Shown here in pieces: positions 1 to 7,373 of a stretch of DNA of 64,000 nucleotides; the stretch's first letter is position 1, and the number at the start of each line of letters is the position of its first letter. A program made the translations under genes and the position numbers. Below the pieces are notes generated by a model, which was not told the origin of the DNA, did no database searches, and was given only the letters and a program-made list of their open reading frames with translations. Source of the DNA: CAZJGG01 sp964545475 (GTDB lineage: Bacteria; Bacillota; Clostridia; Lachnospirales; JAISER01); the NCBI GenBank assembly GCA_964545475.1, contig CAZJGG010000001.1, positions 1 through 64,000 of the forward strand, given 5' to 3'.

Positions 1-206
1 GCATCATATTTAATCAGCTGGTTAACCTTATTCTCCATTTCTTCATATTTAGCTTGTATTTTCTTATTGTCCCTATACTGTAAAACCAAAAGTATTATCC
101 CAATAATCGCATACACCGCAGAAACAGAAGCGCCCACAAACATTAAACATATGAACCAAGTTTTTAAATAAAATTTACTTTTTATAAAATCCCCCATTTT
201 TTTCAT
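1..206 (-). CDS. Small membrane protein, C-terminus cut by window edge
   Basis: An open frame starts at ATG 206-204 behind an AAAGGGTG ribosome binding site and runs off the left edge. The visible 68 residues begin MKKMGDFIKSKFYLKTWF, followed by one hydrophobic stretch (about residues 18-43) and then a charged, probably coiled-coil segment rich in K, E and Q. A small membrane protein next to a phage repressor could act in superinfection exclusion or be a host gene, but nothing in the sequence decides this. The family is not recognised. Confidence 0.55.
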   Translation of the reverse strand, partial: MKKMGDFIKSKFYLKTWFICLMFVGASVSAVYAIIGIILLVLQYRDNKKIQAKYEEMENKVNQLIKYD

Positions 207-358
207 AAAGACACCCTTTCATTATACTTGCATTTATTAAGTTGTAAGCATTAATAGCACAATATAGACAAATTTTCAGAAATAATGTACAATATGTTTA
301 TTCCACTGGTAGTAACGCCGGCGCGCTATAATATATACTTAGGGTAGGCGACACATAT

Positions 359-517
359 ATGCGCAAAGAAAAAAAGTACATTTATGAGTTAGCCTCTGCG
401 TTAGTGCGACTAAATATAATTGACCCTGATAATTACACTACAGAGGACTTACTTTTTATCCATAGCATTCTTAATGAACTCCGCATTAGCGGTGAAATTG
501 GATTCAAGAAACTTTAG
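359..517 (+). CDS. Possible 52-aa protein, antisense to repressor 3' end
   Basis: An open frame of 52 residues starts at ATG 359, beginning MRKEKKYIYELASALVRLN. A TATAAT hexamer lies at about 328-333 and an AGGGTAGG stretch 10-17 bases upstream of the ATG could serve as a weak ribosome binding site. The last 69 bases overlap the 3' end of the leftward repressor gene on the other strand. The composition looks protein-like (helical, charged), but there is no recognised family and it could be a chance frame. Confidence 0.3.
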   Translation: MRKEKKYIYELASALVRLNIIDPDNYTTEDLLFIHSILNELRISGEIGFKKL

Positions 518-841
518 TATTGTTTTGTAGTCTTTTTCAGACAAATCATCTGCAGGTGATATTATTTCCGTTTCTATTAGTATTTTTTCTAAGTCACGAG
601 CAAGCTCTTTTATTTGAGTTTGCTCTTTTTTGATTGTCTCTTCGTTGCTACCTAGCAAAAAATCAGTAGAAACATTAAAGCTTTTAGAGATTTTGTTTAG
701 TGCTTTTAATGATGGCTTATACTCACCTATATCCCATTTTCTAATTGTTCCCTGAGATAAACCGCATGTTCTCTCAAACTCTGCGAATGATTTTATACCG
801 TTATTTTTCATTAGTTTATTAATGTTCTGTACAATATCCAT
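449..841 (-). CDS. XRE-family repressor (copy 1)
   Basis: A 130-residue protein with an N-terminal Cro/C1-type helix-turn-helix (about residues 6-62; SQGTIRKWDIGEYKPS covers the recognition helix region) and a short helical C-terminal part, probably for dimerisation. It lacks a LexA-like self-cleaving peptidase domain, so induction would have to work by another route. The start is set at ATG 841 because GTGGTGG lies five bases upstream; an in-frame GTG at 853 would overlap that site. It is divergent from a rightward promoter with a 34-bp perfect palindrome (874-907), which is its likely operator. A second repressor with the same MDxVQ start lies just right of it, suggesting paralogy. Confidence 0.8.
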   Translation of the reverse strand: MDIVQNINKLMKNNGIKSFAEFERTCGLSQGTIRKWDIGEYKPSLKALNKISKSFNVSTDFLLGSNEETIKKEQTQIKELARDLEKILIETEIISPADDLSEKDYKTILKFLESNFTANAEFIKNAMDKK

Positions 842-873
842 AAAAACCACCACTAAAATTTAGTAATTTATTC

Positions 874-915
874 AGAGAAATCTCTATTTACAAATAGAGA
901 TTTCTCTATTATAAT
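874..915 (+). promoter_or_regulatory. Rightward promoter 1 with 34-bp palindromic operator
   Basis: Positions 874-907 form a perfect inverted repeat: 16-base arms around a two-base centre, and each arm is itself nearly palindromic (AGAGAAATCTCT and AGAGATTTCTCT). A sigma-A-like promoter overlaps it: -35 TTTACA at 887-892, 17-base spacer, -10 TATAAT at 910-915. The operator covers the -35 and most of the spacer, so a bound repressor would block polymerase. Transcription would run antisense into the second repressor gene. Confidence 0.7.
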
Positions 916-918
916 AAC

Positions 919-937
919 CTTACGCAAACAAATTCGC
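919..937 (+). repeat. Leader direct repeat, copy 1
   Basis: The 19-base sequence CTTACGCAAACAAATTCGC follows promoter 1 and is repeated exactly at 1466-1484 after promoter 2. The flanking promoter and operator regions also align, so this is part of a duplicated promoter/leader segment. Confidence 0.8.
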
Positions 938-1016
938 TAACTAAGTGTAATAAAAAATTATTGCAACACAAAGTTGAATCTATATTTTTTCTGACATACA
1001 CCTAACTCCCTTGATA

Positions 1017-1373
1017 TTAATTTTTAGTAAAAAGCTCTGGGAAACCAGCTTCCAAAAGCTGTTTAACTCGTTCAACTTTATCGTTAGGAATTATAATGTA
1101 ATTTTTAGTTCCGTCGCTCCCAAGTAGATAAAGGTGCGATACATTATCATGGGGGTTGCTTTTCAAATATTCAGTACCTAATAAATAGTCAACAGATACA
1201 TTAAAATATTCGGCTATTTTAGCAAGTTTGTCTGCCGATGGTAATACCCCTTTTCGCATATCGTTAAGTAGGCTTGTATTAAGGTTTAATGCCATTAGCA
1301 TTTTATTTGTCGATAAGTTGCTTGCTTTTATCAAAAATAGTATTTTATCACGAATTGATTGAACATTATCCAT
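1017..1373 (-). CDS. XRE-family repressor (copy 2)
   Basis: A 118-residue protein with a C1-type helix-turn-helix in residues 5-62 (NKMLMALNLNTSLLNDMRKG, then SADKLAKIAEYFNVSVDYLLGT, a signature of this family) and a different C-terminal part. The start is ATG 1373 with AGGTG eight bases upstream; the frame extends to GTG 1382 but that codon is inside the binding site. It is divergent from a second rightward promoter with a palindrome in its spacer. Like copy 1 it has no peptidase domain. The two repressors share the start MDxVQ and the FNVS(T/V)DxLLG segment but differ elsewhere, so they probably recognise different operators. Confidence 0.78.
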   Translation of the reverse strand: MDNVQSIRDKILFLIKASNLSTNKMLMALNLNTSLLNDMRKGVLPSADKLAKIAEYFNVSVDYLLGTEYLKSNPHDNVSHLYLLGSDGTKNYIIIPNDKVERVKQLLEAGFPELFTKN

Positions 1374-1410
1374 ATACAACACACCTGAAATTTAGTTAAT
1401 TTTAATAAAA

Positions 1411-1462
1411 TTGAGAGATTTCACAAATAATAATTGACATTGAGAAATATCTCAATTAGAAT
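1411..1462 (+). promoter_or_regulatory. Rightward early promoter 2 with operator in the spacer
   Basis: A near-consensus promoter is present: -35 TTGACA at 1434-1439, exactly 17 bases, -10 TAGAAT at 1457-1462. The spacer is filled by the palindrome ATTGAGA-AATA-TCTCAAT (1439-1456). A related but imperfect site, TTGAGAGATTTCACAA (1411-1426), lies just upstream. This is the likely early promoter for the rightward phage genes, repressed by the protein encoded at 1017-1373. Confidence 0.75.
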
Positions 1463-1465
1463 AGA

Positions 1466-1484
1466 CTTACGCAAACAAATTCGC
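1466..1484 (+). repeat. Leader direct repeat, copy 2
   Basis: Exact second copy of the 19-base leader sequence at 919-937. It starts four bases after the -10 box, at the expected transcription start, so it would be the first part of the mRNA. Confidence 0.8.
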
Positions 1485-1511
1485 AAACCCACCAGAAAGG
1501 GGGTGACACCA

Positions 1512-1697
1512 GTGGAAAAAGAAGATTTTCAAATTCTTTGTGAAAAAAACTACAAACAACATGAATCAGACCATTATAACCTCCTATGTAAGCAGTTTCA
1601 CTTACTTGCAGAATGTTCAGAAGAAGTTATTGAACCGGAAGAACTCGCTCTATTAACAGAGACAATGATTAATTTGTTTAAGTTATTGTGGAGATAA
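1512..1697 (+). CDS. Small early protein of unknown function
   Basis: A 61-residue acidic, helical protein, first gene after the early promoter at 1434-1462. The start is set at GTG 1512 because AAAGGGGGTGA lies just upstream; the frame is open further upstream, back into the promoter, which cannot be coding if that promoter is used. No motif is recognised. Its place suggests an early regulatory role, for example an antirepressor, but this is only inference. Confidence 0.55.
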   Translation: MEKEDFQILCEKNYKQHESDHYNLLCKQFHLLAECSEEVIEPEELALLTETMINLFKLLWR

Positions 1698-1765
1698 TAA
1701 TCCCGCTGAAAACCGCTATCCATCCGGCAGGATTAAGAGACTACGCTAAAATCCTTAATATTTTT

Positions 1766-1951
1766 CTACTCGGATTTAATGTTATCAAAAATTCCGTTGT
1801 AGAATTCAATGATTAGTTTTGTGTTTGATGCATTACACGCTTGTCTTTCTTCGTAGCTTGTTGCCTGCGAAGTAGTCGGTTTTGTTAACGATATTGATCC
1901 TAATTCAAATGCTTTTAATGTTAATTGGAATGCAATTTCCGCTTTAGTCAA
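1766..1951 (-). CDS. Small phage protein of unknown function
   Basis: A 61-residue protein read leftward from TTG 1951, with AGGAG about ten bases upstream. It begins (M)TKAEIAFQLTLKAFELG and ends with an aromatic-rich helix (IEFYNGIFDNIKSE). Small proteins with this pattern are familiar from Firmicute prophages, but no function is known to me. It is the only leftward gene inside the rightward early region, so it is either regulated separately or was inserted. Confidence 0.5.
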   Translation of the reverse strand: MTKAEIAFQLTLKAFELGSISLTKPTTSQATSYEERQACNASNTKLIIEFYNGIFDNIKSE

Positions 1952-2079
1952 TTATTTTCAACTCCTATATGTAAAAATTGTTAACAAGTAATCCACTGGA
2001 AACGTTTTGAAGCAAAACATTTAGAGATACAACGAGGTATCAGCGTAGTCAATACTTCAAAAAACACCCGGTCTAAAAT

Positions 2080-2109
2080 TTGTCTAGCGAATTAATTAGC
2101 TAATAGTAT
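2080..2109 (+). promoter_or_regulatory. Possible promoter with palindrome in spacer
   Basis: TTGTCT (2080-2085) and TAGTAT (2104-2109) are separated by 18 bases, and the spacer begins with the near-palindrome AGCGAATTAATTAGCT (2086-2101, one mismatch per arm). The layout resembles the two promoter/operator units upstream, but both hexamers are weak matches. It would drive the gene at 2149. Low confidence. Confidence 0.3.
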
Positions 2110-2148
2110 TCTACAATAAAATCCAAAAAAAGACAAGGAGGTAATTTA

Positions 2149-2352
2149 ATGATTTTCCAAACACAAGAATTCCATAGCGAAGTCAAAAAAAAGCTTATTG
2201 ACCTAGGTATGACACAAGCTGATTTAGCAAAAAAGTTAGGTATTAAGCCACCTTATCTAAATGACATACTAAAGGGTAACAGAAACGGTGAAAAATACAT
2301 GCCCAAAATTCTTGAAGTTCTTCAATTTGACAAAGAGGAGATGAACATATGA
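2149..2352 (+). CDS. Cro-like XRE DNA-binding protein
   Basis: A 67-residue single-domain helix-turn-helix protein: residues 19-45 (MTQADLAKKLGIKPPYLNDI) are the helix-turn-helix. A strong AAGGAGG site precedes ATG 2149. Its size and place, after the divergent repressors, suggest a Cro-type or control protein. The stop codon overlaps the start of the next gene by four bases, so the two are translationally coupled. Confidence 0.7.
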   Translation: MIFQTQEFHSEVKKKLIDLGMTQADLAKKLGIKPPYLNDILKGNRNGEKYMPKILEVLQFDKEEMNI

Positions 2353-2660
2353 ATGCATTAGTAAGGGAACAACTTGACAACTTGCAACTTCAATTCCCTG
2401 GGAAGTCTTCTTTGACGTTAGATGAATATGCCACACTCTACGGCATAACTCGCCGCTATGCTAGTCGCCATCTTAAACGCCGCCAAATCCCCTACACAAA
2501 AGAAGGCAAAGGAATTTACATCAACATTACAGACCTTGCGACATACAAGGCAAAATGTAAGGTTAAACATACTAATGAGCTTGCAATTAGCGTAAACGAA
2601 GAGATGAAGCGGCGCAGAGGATTTAACCAAATGGCAGAAAAACGCTTTATAGAAAAATAG
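2349..2660 (+). CDS. Helix-turn-helix / excisionase-like protein
   Basis: A 103-residue basic protein. Residues 22-60 (LTLDEYATLYGITRRYASRH, then RRQIPYTKEGKGIYI) resemble the winged helix of excisionase or MerR-type DNA-binding proteins, with a basic tail (KRRRGFNQMAEKRF). It overlaps the upstream Cro-like gene by ATGA. A role in excision or early control is likely by position; the exact function is unknown. Confidence 0.55.
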   Translation: MNALVREQLDNLQLQFPGKSSLTLDEYATLYGITRRYASRHLKRRQIPYTKEGKGIYINITDLATYKAKCKVKHTNELAISVNEEMKRRRGFNQMAEKRFIEK

Positions 2661-2789
2661 CTTATCCATTTAAATTTTACAACATCTAACATACTTAATC
2701 AGACCAATAATTACAACTGGTACTACATATCTTTCATAATTAGGAACATATTGTCGTAATTTGTAAAAAAAAGAAAAGGGGGTTTATAT

Positions 2790-3284
2790 GTGCCAACAGC
2801 ACAATGTATTGATGGTATATCAAGGTATAAGCAAGCGAGATTATTTGCAGCTGAAAAAGTAAAGGGATTTCCAAAAAGTTTAGTTGATGTGGCGTTGTTA
2901 TTAAACGTTGGTTCAGCGACATTATCAAGGTATGAAAATGAAAACGCCGAAGTTCCGGCAGGAGTTGTACTTGATATGGAAGAAAAATATCAAGTCGACG
3001 GACTATCTAATTGGCACTGCTGCAATAAATGCCCAATAGGCAAAAAAAAATACATACCTTTGCAAGACCGTAGTTTTGAAAACATTGCTATTAATTTGAG
3101 ACTAAAATTAAAAAAGGCTAACGAATTTATGGACAGATTGCTAGAAATAGCTTCCGACGGCAAGGTCAACGAATGGGAACAAGGAGACTTCAATGAAATT
3201 GTCAAAGCGTGTGATGCTCTTATAGAGTTTGCTCAGGAGCTTAAACATTATGCAAACCAGCAGAGCTTTAATAAAAATCAGTAG
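2790..3284 (+). CDS. Phage HTH protein with Cys-rich segment
   Basis: A 164-residue protein starting at GTG 2790, seven bases after GGGGG. Residues 25-58 (VDVALLLNVGSATLSRYENE) form an XRE-type helix-turn-helix, followed by a segment with cysteines (WHCCNKCPIG, about residues 75-84) and a helical C-terminal half. The ATG two bases upstream is in another frame that ends after 24 codons. It is probably an early transcription regulator. Confidence 0.6.
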   Translation: MPTAQCIDGISRYKQARLFAAEKVKGFPKSLVDVALLLNVGSATLSRYENENAEVPAGVVLDMEEKYQVDGLSNWHCCNKCPIGKKKYIPLQDRSFENIAINLRLKLKKANEFMDRLLEIASDGKVNEWEQGDFNEIVKACDALIEFAQELKHYANQQSFNKNQ

Positions 3285-3295
3285 GAGGCGTTTAG

Positions 3296-3481
3296 TTGAA
3301 ATTTAGATATGGCTTGGCAGCGGCGTTAATTATAGCCACGATTTTACTAACACCGTTTTTTGAACAGCTAGCTTATGCAAAGCGTGGGCATTATGCCATA
3401 GGAGGTGAGTATGCGCCGCTAGTTTTATCATGTGTTATGTCAGCTTCCATTGCGTTAAAAAAAGACAAAAAAGAAAATTAG
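3296..3481 (+). CDS. Small membrane protein
   Basis: A 61-residue protein from TTG 3296, with AGGAGGCG just upstream. It has an N-terminal hydrophobic helix (residues 5-27), a polar middle (KRGHYAIGGEYAP) and a second hydrophobic stretch (about residues 41-54) before a lysine-rich end. Two short membrane helices are likely. Similar two-helix proteins occur in early regions of Firmicute phages; the function is unknown. Confidence 0.55.
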   Translation: MKFRYGLAAALIIATILLTPFFEQLAYAKRGHYAIGGEYAPLVLSCVMSASIALKKDKKEN

Positions 3482-3535
3482 CCGCCAGCGTTGGGGAACG
3501 ATCTTAGGCGGCTTAGCTAAAAAAAGTTTTTATTA
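3480..3535 (+). terminator. Hairpin after the early regulatory genes
   Basis: AGCCGCC (3480-3486) pairs with GGCGGCT (3507-3513) around a 20-base loop, starting at the stop codon of the upstream gene; an A7-G-T5 stretch follows. It may be a weak or regulated terminator, since the T-run is not directly after the stem. Confidence 0.35.
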
Positions 3536-3591
3536 TTGTATCAAAATTAAAGTTTATATGCAAGCGTTTTCTTAATGAAAGGGTGTCTTGT

Positions 3592-3720
3592 GTGGGGAAT
3601 TATAAAGTTTTCCACAAAAGAAAAAATACTAAAACATACCGGAGGTTAAAAAAAGCATACAAAAGACTTTCCAAGAAAAAGTATTTAGAAATTATCCGGG
3701 AGGGTTTTGTATGGATTTAG
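3592..3720 (+). CDS. Very basic 42-aa protein
   Basis: A 42-residue frame starts at GTG 3592, eight bases after AAAGGG, and ends at TAG 3720, overlapping the next gene by ten bases. The product is rich in K, R and Y (segments KRKNTKTYRRLKKAYKRLSK and KKKYLEIIREGF) and has a predicted pI well above 10. The composition and the good ribosome binding site argue that it is real. It could bind nucleic acid, but no family is recognised. Confidence 0.5.
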   Translation: MGNYKVFHKRKNTKTYRRLKKAYKRLSKKKYLEIIREGFVWI

Positions 3721-3992
3721 TTAATACAGCTGAAAAAATTATTAGCGGTCAATTACAGCTTTTGGATTTTGAAGGCGAAACAATAACTTATGTAAATGAA
3801 TCAACTGATCTAAAAATCATTAAACATTACTACAATGGCACTTTTTATGGCTTTAATCTTTATGCTCGTGATGGTCAAAATTTAATTCTGCTTGAAACCT
3901 ATAATTCCAAGCAAGCAGCCGAAAAGGTTCTTCACAGAATCAAACAAAAATTATCAAACGGAGCTTTATCTTACGAACTTCCAACAAACTAA
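3711..3992 (+). CDS. Hypothetical phage protein
   Basis: A 93-residue soluble protein behind a GGGAGGG site. It looks like an alternating beta/alpha fold, with a run of aromatic residues (HYYNGTFYGFNLYA, about residues 43-56), and no cysteine or known motif. It is the first of a tightly spaced run leading into the recombination genes, so it is likely early. Function unknown. Confidence 0.55.
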   Translation: MDLVNTAEKIISGQLQLLDFEGETITYVNESTDLKIIKHYYNGTFYGFNLYARDGQNLILLETYNSKQAAEKVLHRIKQKLSNGALSYELPTN

Positions 3993-4015
3993 TATAAATA
4001 AGGGGGCTAATATGT

Positions 4016-6022
4016 ATGTATTTATTGAATTTGCACCTTGAAAACTTCCAAGGCATCAAAGATTTTAGAATCAATTTTGATGGAAATAATGCAAGTATTT
4101 TCGGCGATAACGCTACAGGTAAAACTACTATTTTCAATTCTGTTACATGGCTTTTATTTGATAAGCCCAGTACCGGCGCAAAAAATTTCACTCCAAAAAC
4201 TAAAGGAACTGACGGAAAGGATTTACATTATCTCAACCATGGGGTTGAAGCTTCTTTTGAAACAGATGACGGCAGAATTATTGTTCTAAAAAAAATCTAT
4301 AAAGAAAACTATAAGAAAAAAAGAGGTTCTGCTATTGAGGAATTTGACGGGCATGTAATTGATTATTTTGTTAATGGTGTTCCGTTCAAAGAAAAAGAAT
4401 ATATTTTGTTTGTTAATAACGAATTTGGTTCAGAAGAACAAATAAAAACGCTTATGATGCCAGACTTTTTTTCAGAAACATTATCTTGGGAAGCTAGAAG
4501 AAAAATTTTGCTTGATGTATGCGGGGATGTATCGGACGAAGATGTCATAAATAGTAGCTCAGAGCTCCGGGAATTGCCTAACTATTTGTTAATGCCCGGA
4601 ACGGCAGATAGATATTACAGCGTTGATGATTTTAAGAAAATAGCCAACTCAAAACGTACAGAAATCAACAAAGAATTGCAAACAATACCTGCAAGAGTAG
4701 ATGAAGCCCAAAAGGCAATGCCTGATATAACCGGCATTAACCTTGCATCAATTAAAAGCACTATTAAAAGACTTGATAATGAAATTGAGCAGAAAGAGGA
4801 GCAGAAAGAGAATGAAAGGAGGCAAATTTTATCGCAAGATGGTGCTTCCATTGCAATTCAGAACAAAATTGCAGCTTTACAAGTAGAAATATCCGAAAAT
4901 AAATCCGCTTACATTACTGAAAGTAATAAAGAAAATGAAGCAACCTACGAAGAAATTAACAGGCTTAAGAGCGAACAGATTAAATTTATTACATCGCTAT
5001 CTGATACTAAACTGGAGCTTGATAATAAACAGCGTGAATTTGGTGAAATGAATAGATTACGTCAATCTTATATAGACCAATACAACAAGATAACAGCGGA
5101 AAATTGGCAGGGTGACGAAATTTGCCCCACGTGCAAAAGGTCTTTGCCGGAAGATGAAATTAAGCTGGCAAAAGATAACTTCAATGTTAATAAATCTAGA
5201 ATGCTTGAAGAGATTAACCTCAAAGGACAACAAAAGTGCAACAAGGATATGCTTGCGAACCTTCAATCTTCATTAAACAGCTTGAATGACAGAATAAATA
5301 CAATCCAAGAAGCAGTTAGAACTTATGACAACTTGATAAGCGCAGCTAATCAAAAATTAGTGCCGCCGATTCCATTTGAAAACACTGACCTCTATAGACA
5401 GCTTGCTGAAAAGATTAATGCACTGCAAACGGATAAATCTAACGCAAATTCCGCTGTATCCGAAAGAATATCAGTAATTAACAACCAAATAGCAGATTTG
5501 CAAAATAGCAAACAAAATGCCTTGTCAGACAAATCAAAGCTTATGATTTATGACCATCAATCCAACAGAATAAAAGAGTTATGTGAAATGGAGAAATCTC
5601 TTTCTAAAGAATTTGAATTATTACAGCACGGCATTTATCTTTGCGAAGAATTTATTAAAGCCAAAGTATCTATGCTTACGGACCGGATTAATGGCCGTTT
5701 TGCTACTGTAAAATTTAGGCTTTTCATCGAACAACTTAACGGCGGTATAAAGGAAGATTGCGAAGTATTAATCCCTGCTGATGGTAAACTCGTGCCTTAT
5801 ACGTTTGCTAATAACGCAGCAAGAATAAATGCCGGGCTTGAAATAATAGACTCATTATCAAACCATTGGCAAACATCAATGCCGGTGTTTGTTGACAACG
5901 CCGAAAGCGTAACCAAGCTCAAAAATATTAACTCCCAATTAATTCGACTTGTGGTAAGTGAACATGATAAAAAACTTAGGTTAGAAACAGATAGCAATAT
6001 AAGCTTAAAGACTGCAATTTAA
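4016..6022 (+). CDS. SbcC/Rad50-like ATPase
   Basis: A 668-residue SMC-type ATPase. The Walker A motif GDNATGKT is at residues 30-37; a long coiled coil follows, interrupted near residue 373 by a CPTC zinc-hook motif, a second coiled coil, and near the C-terminus a Walker B-like VFVDNAE. This is the Rad50/SbcC arrangement in compact form. SbcC proteins work with a nuclease to process DNA ends; here the likely partner is the RecT protein 0.3 kb downstream, with the ATPase and an unknown nuclease supplying single strands for RecT. The start at ATG 4016 is eight bases after AGGGGGC. Confidence 0.8.
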   Translation: MYLLNLHLENFQGIKDFRINFDGNNASIFGDNATGKTTIFNSVTWLLFDKPSTGAKNFTPKTKGTDGKDLHYLNHGVEASFETDDGRIIVLKKIYKENYKKKRGSAIEEFDGHVIDYFVNGVPFKEKEYILFVNNEFGSEEQIKTLMMPDFFSETLSWEARRKILLDVCGDVSDEDVINSSSELRELPNYLLMPGTADRYYSVDDFKKIANSKRTEINKELQTIPARVDEAQKAMPDITGINLASIKSTIKRLDNEIEQKEEQKENERRQILSQDGASIAIQNKIAALQVEISENKSAYITESNKENEATYEEINRLKSEQIKFITSLSDTKLELDNKQREFGEMNRLRQSYIDQYNKITAENWQGDEICPTCKRSLPEDEIKLAKDNFNVNKSRMLEEINLKGQQKCNKDMLANLQSSLNSLNDRINTIQEAVRTYDNLISAANQKLVPPIPFENTDLYRQLAEKINALQTDKSNANSAVSERISVINNQIADLQNSKQNALSDKSKLMIYDHQSNRIKELCEMEKSLSKEFELLQHGIYLCEEFIKAKVSMLTDRINGRFATVKFRLFIEQLNGGIKEDCEVLIPADGKLVPYTFANNAARINAGLEIIDSLSNHWQTSMPVFVDNAESVTKLKNINSQLIRLVVSEHDKKLRLETDSNISLKTAI

Positions 6023-6035
6023 GGGAGGGTTATTA

Positions 6036-6293
6036 ATGGATATTGTATCAGTTAAATTTCAAAGCAAGAAAAATCCAGAGGAATTTTCTGGCAGGGAATA
6101 CAGCTATTTTACACAAATTCCCCTTGAAATAGGTGATGTGGTTGTTGCTCCAACCAAAGGCGGAGGTAGCGCAGCTATTGTTAGCAGAACAGGTATCTTA
6201 GAGAGTGAACTTACTATAGATGCAAAACTATTACGCACAATTGAATCAAAAATTCCTATGGGGTGCGAAACCCCGGAAGGAATTTCATTTTAA
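6036..6293 (+). CDS. Hypothetical protein of the recombination module
   Basis: An 85-residue protein between the SbcC-like ATPase and RecT, behind an AAGGGAGGG site. Residues 25-55 (FTQIPLEIGDVVVAPTKGGG) suggest a small beta-barrel fold. Its fixed place in the recombination operon suggests a role there, but no function is known to me. Confidence 0.5.
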   Translation: MDIVSVKFQSKKNPEEFSGREYSYFTQIPLEIGDVVVAPTKGGGSAAIVSRTGILESELTIDAKLLRTIESKIPMGCETPEGISF

Positions 6294-6305
6294 GGGGGTA
6301 TAGAT

Positions 6306-7373
6306 ATGTCAACTGCTAAAGCGGCAGAGCCGCAGCCACAGGTTAATTTACCTGCAGAGGAAATAAGTAAGCTTAACCATAGCGAACGTTTTGCAAACAA
6401 GGTAATTGCCGAATTTAACGGCAATATTGCAGGCGGTCTTCAAGTATCAGACTATCAAAGACAGCTGATACAAGGTTATTTTATCGGAATAGACAGGGCT
6501 TTAAAAACGACTGAGGAAAATAGAGTTCGCAAGAATTCAAATAACTCTGACCACAAATATGACGAGCTGCTTCCTGCAACGTGGGAAAATGTTAATCTCC
6601 CAGAGTTGGCAATAGATGTTGTCCATTATGCACGAATGGGTCTTGACATGATGCAATCTAATCATTTAAGCCCTGTACCATTCAAAAACAAAAAGACTAA
6701 TAAATATGATCTTACTCTTATGATTGGTTATAACGGTATACAGTATGTTGCTGAAAAATATGCATTAGAGAAACCTCTTGATGTGACAATAGAGTTAGTT
6801 TTTGAGACTGACCATTTTAAACCTATTAAAAAATCTCAAGCTAATAAAGTTGAAAGTTATGAATTTGAAATAACAAATGCTTTTAACCGTGGGAAAGTCA
6901 TAGGAGGTTTTGGTTACATTGAGTATACCGACCCAAATAAAAACAAACTTATCATTATGACGTTAGAAGCCATCTTAAAACGTAAACCAAAATATGCCGC
7001 AGCAGAATTTTGGGGTGGCGAAAAAGATAAGTGGGAAAATGGAAAAAAAGCTGGCAAGGAAGAAATTGACGGTTGGTTTGAGGAAATGTGCTTAAAAACC
7101 TTGAAGCGTGAAGTTTACGGCGCAAAGCATATTCCACGAGACCCTAAAAAGATTGATGATGATTACCAATACATGAAAATGCGTGAAGCAAGATTGGCTG
7201 AAATTGAAGTCCAGACTGAAATTGAACAAAACGCTAACTCAACTGTTATTGATATTGAACCATCTGCACAATCACAACAGCCGCCTGTTCAGCCAGAAAA
7301 AACCAGCGAAACCCAACAAATGAGCTTTGATACAGCCCAAAGCACACCGGCGGCAAATGGTCCTAATTTCTAA
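6306..7373 (+). CDS. recT: RecT-family single-strand annealing protein
   Basis: A 355-residue RecT/Redbeta-type recombinase. The central region (about residues 90-270) shows the family features: FKNKKTNKYDLTLMIGYNG (a key conserved block), the EFxxxN..GGFGYIEY strand and the final helix with CLKTLKREVYGAKHIP. The C-terminal 70 residues are a Q/P/T-rich tail, as is common in this family, where the tail often contacts replication proteins. RecT anneals single strands and promotes strand exchange. It follows the SbcC-like ATPase and overlaps the next gene by one base (TAATG). Confidence 0.88.
   Translation: MSTAKAAEPQPQVNLPAEEISKLNHSERFANKVIAEFNGNIAGGLQVSDYQRQLIQGYFIGIDRALKTTEENRVRKNSNNSDHKYDELLPATWENVNLPELAIDVVHYARMGLDMMQSNHLSPVPFKNKKTNKYDLTLMIGYNGIQYVAEKYALEKPLDVTIELVFETDHFKPIKKSQANKVESYEFEITNAFNRGKVIGGFGYIEYTDPNKNKLIIMTLEAILKRKPKYAAAEFWGGEKDKWENGKKAGKEEIDGWFEEMCLKTLKREVYGAKHIPRDPKKIDDDYQYMKMREARLAEIEVQTEIEQNANSTVIDIEPSAQSQQPPVQPEKTSETQQMSFDTAQSTPAANGPNF

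Noticed and set aside
1434..1511. Upstream start of the first early gene at 1434
   Set aside because: That start overlaps the -35 box of the early promoter; the ribosome binding site points to GTG 1512.
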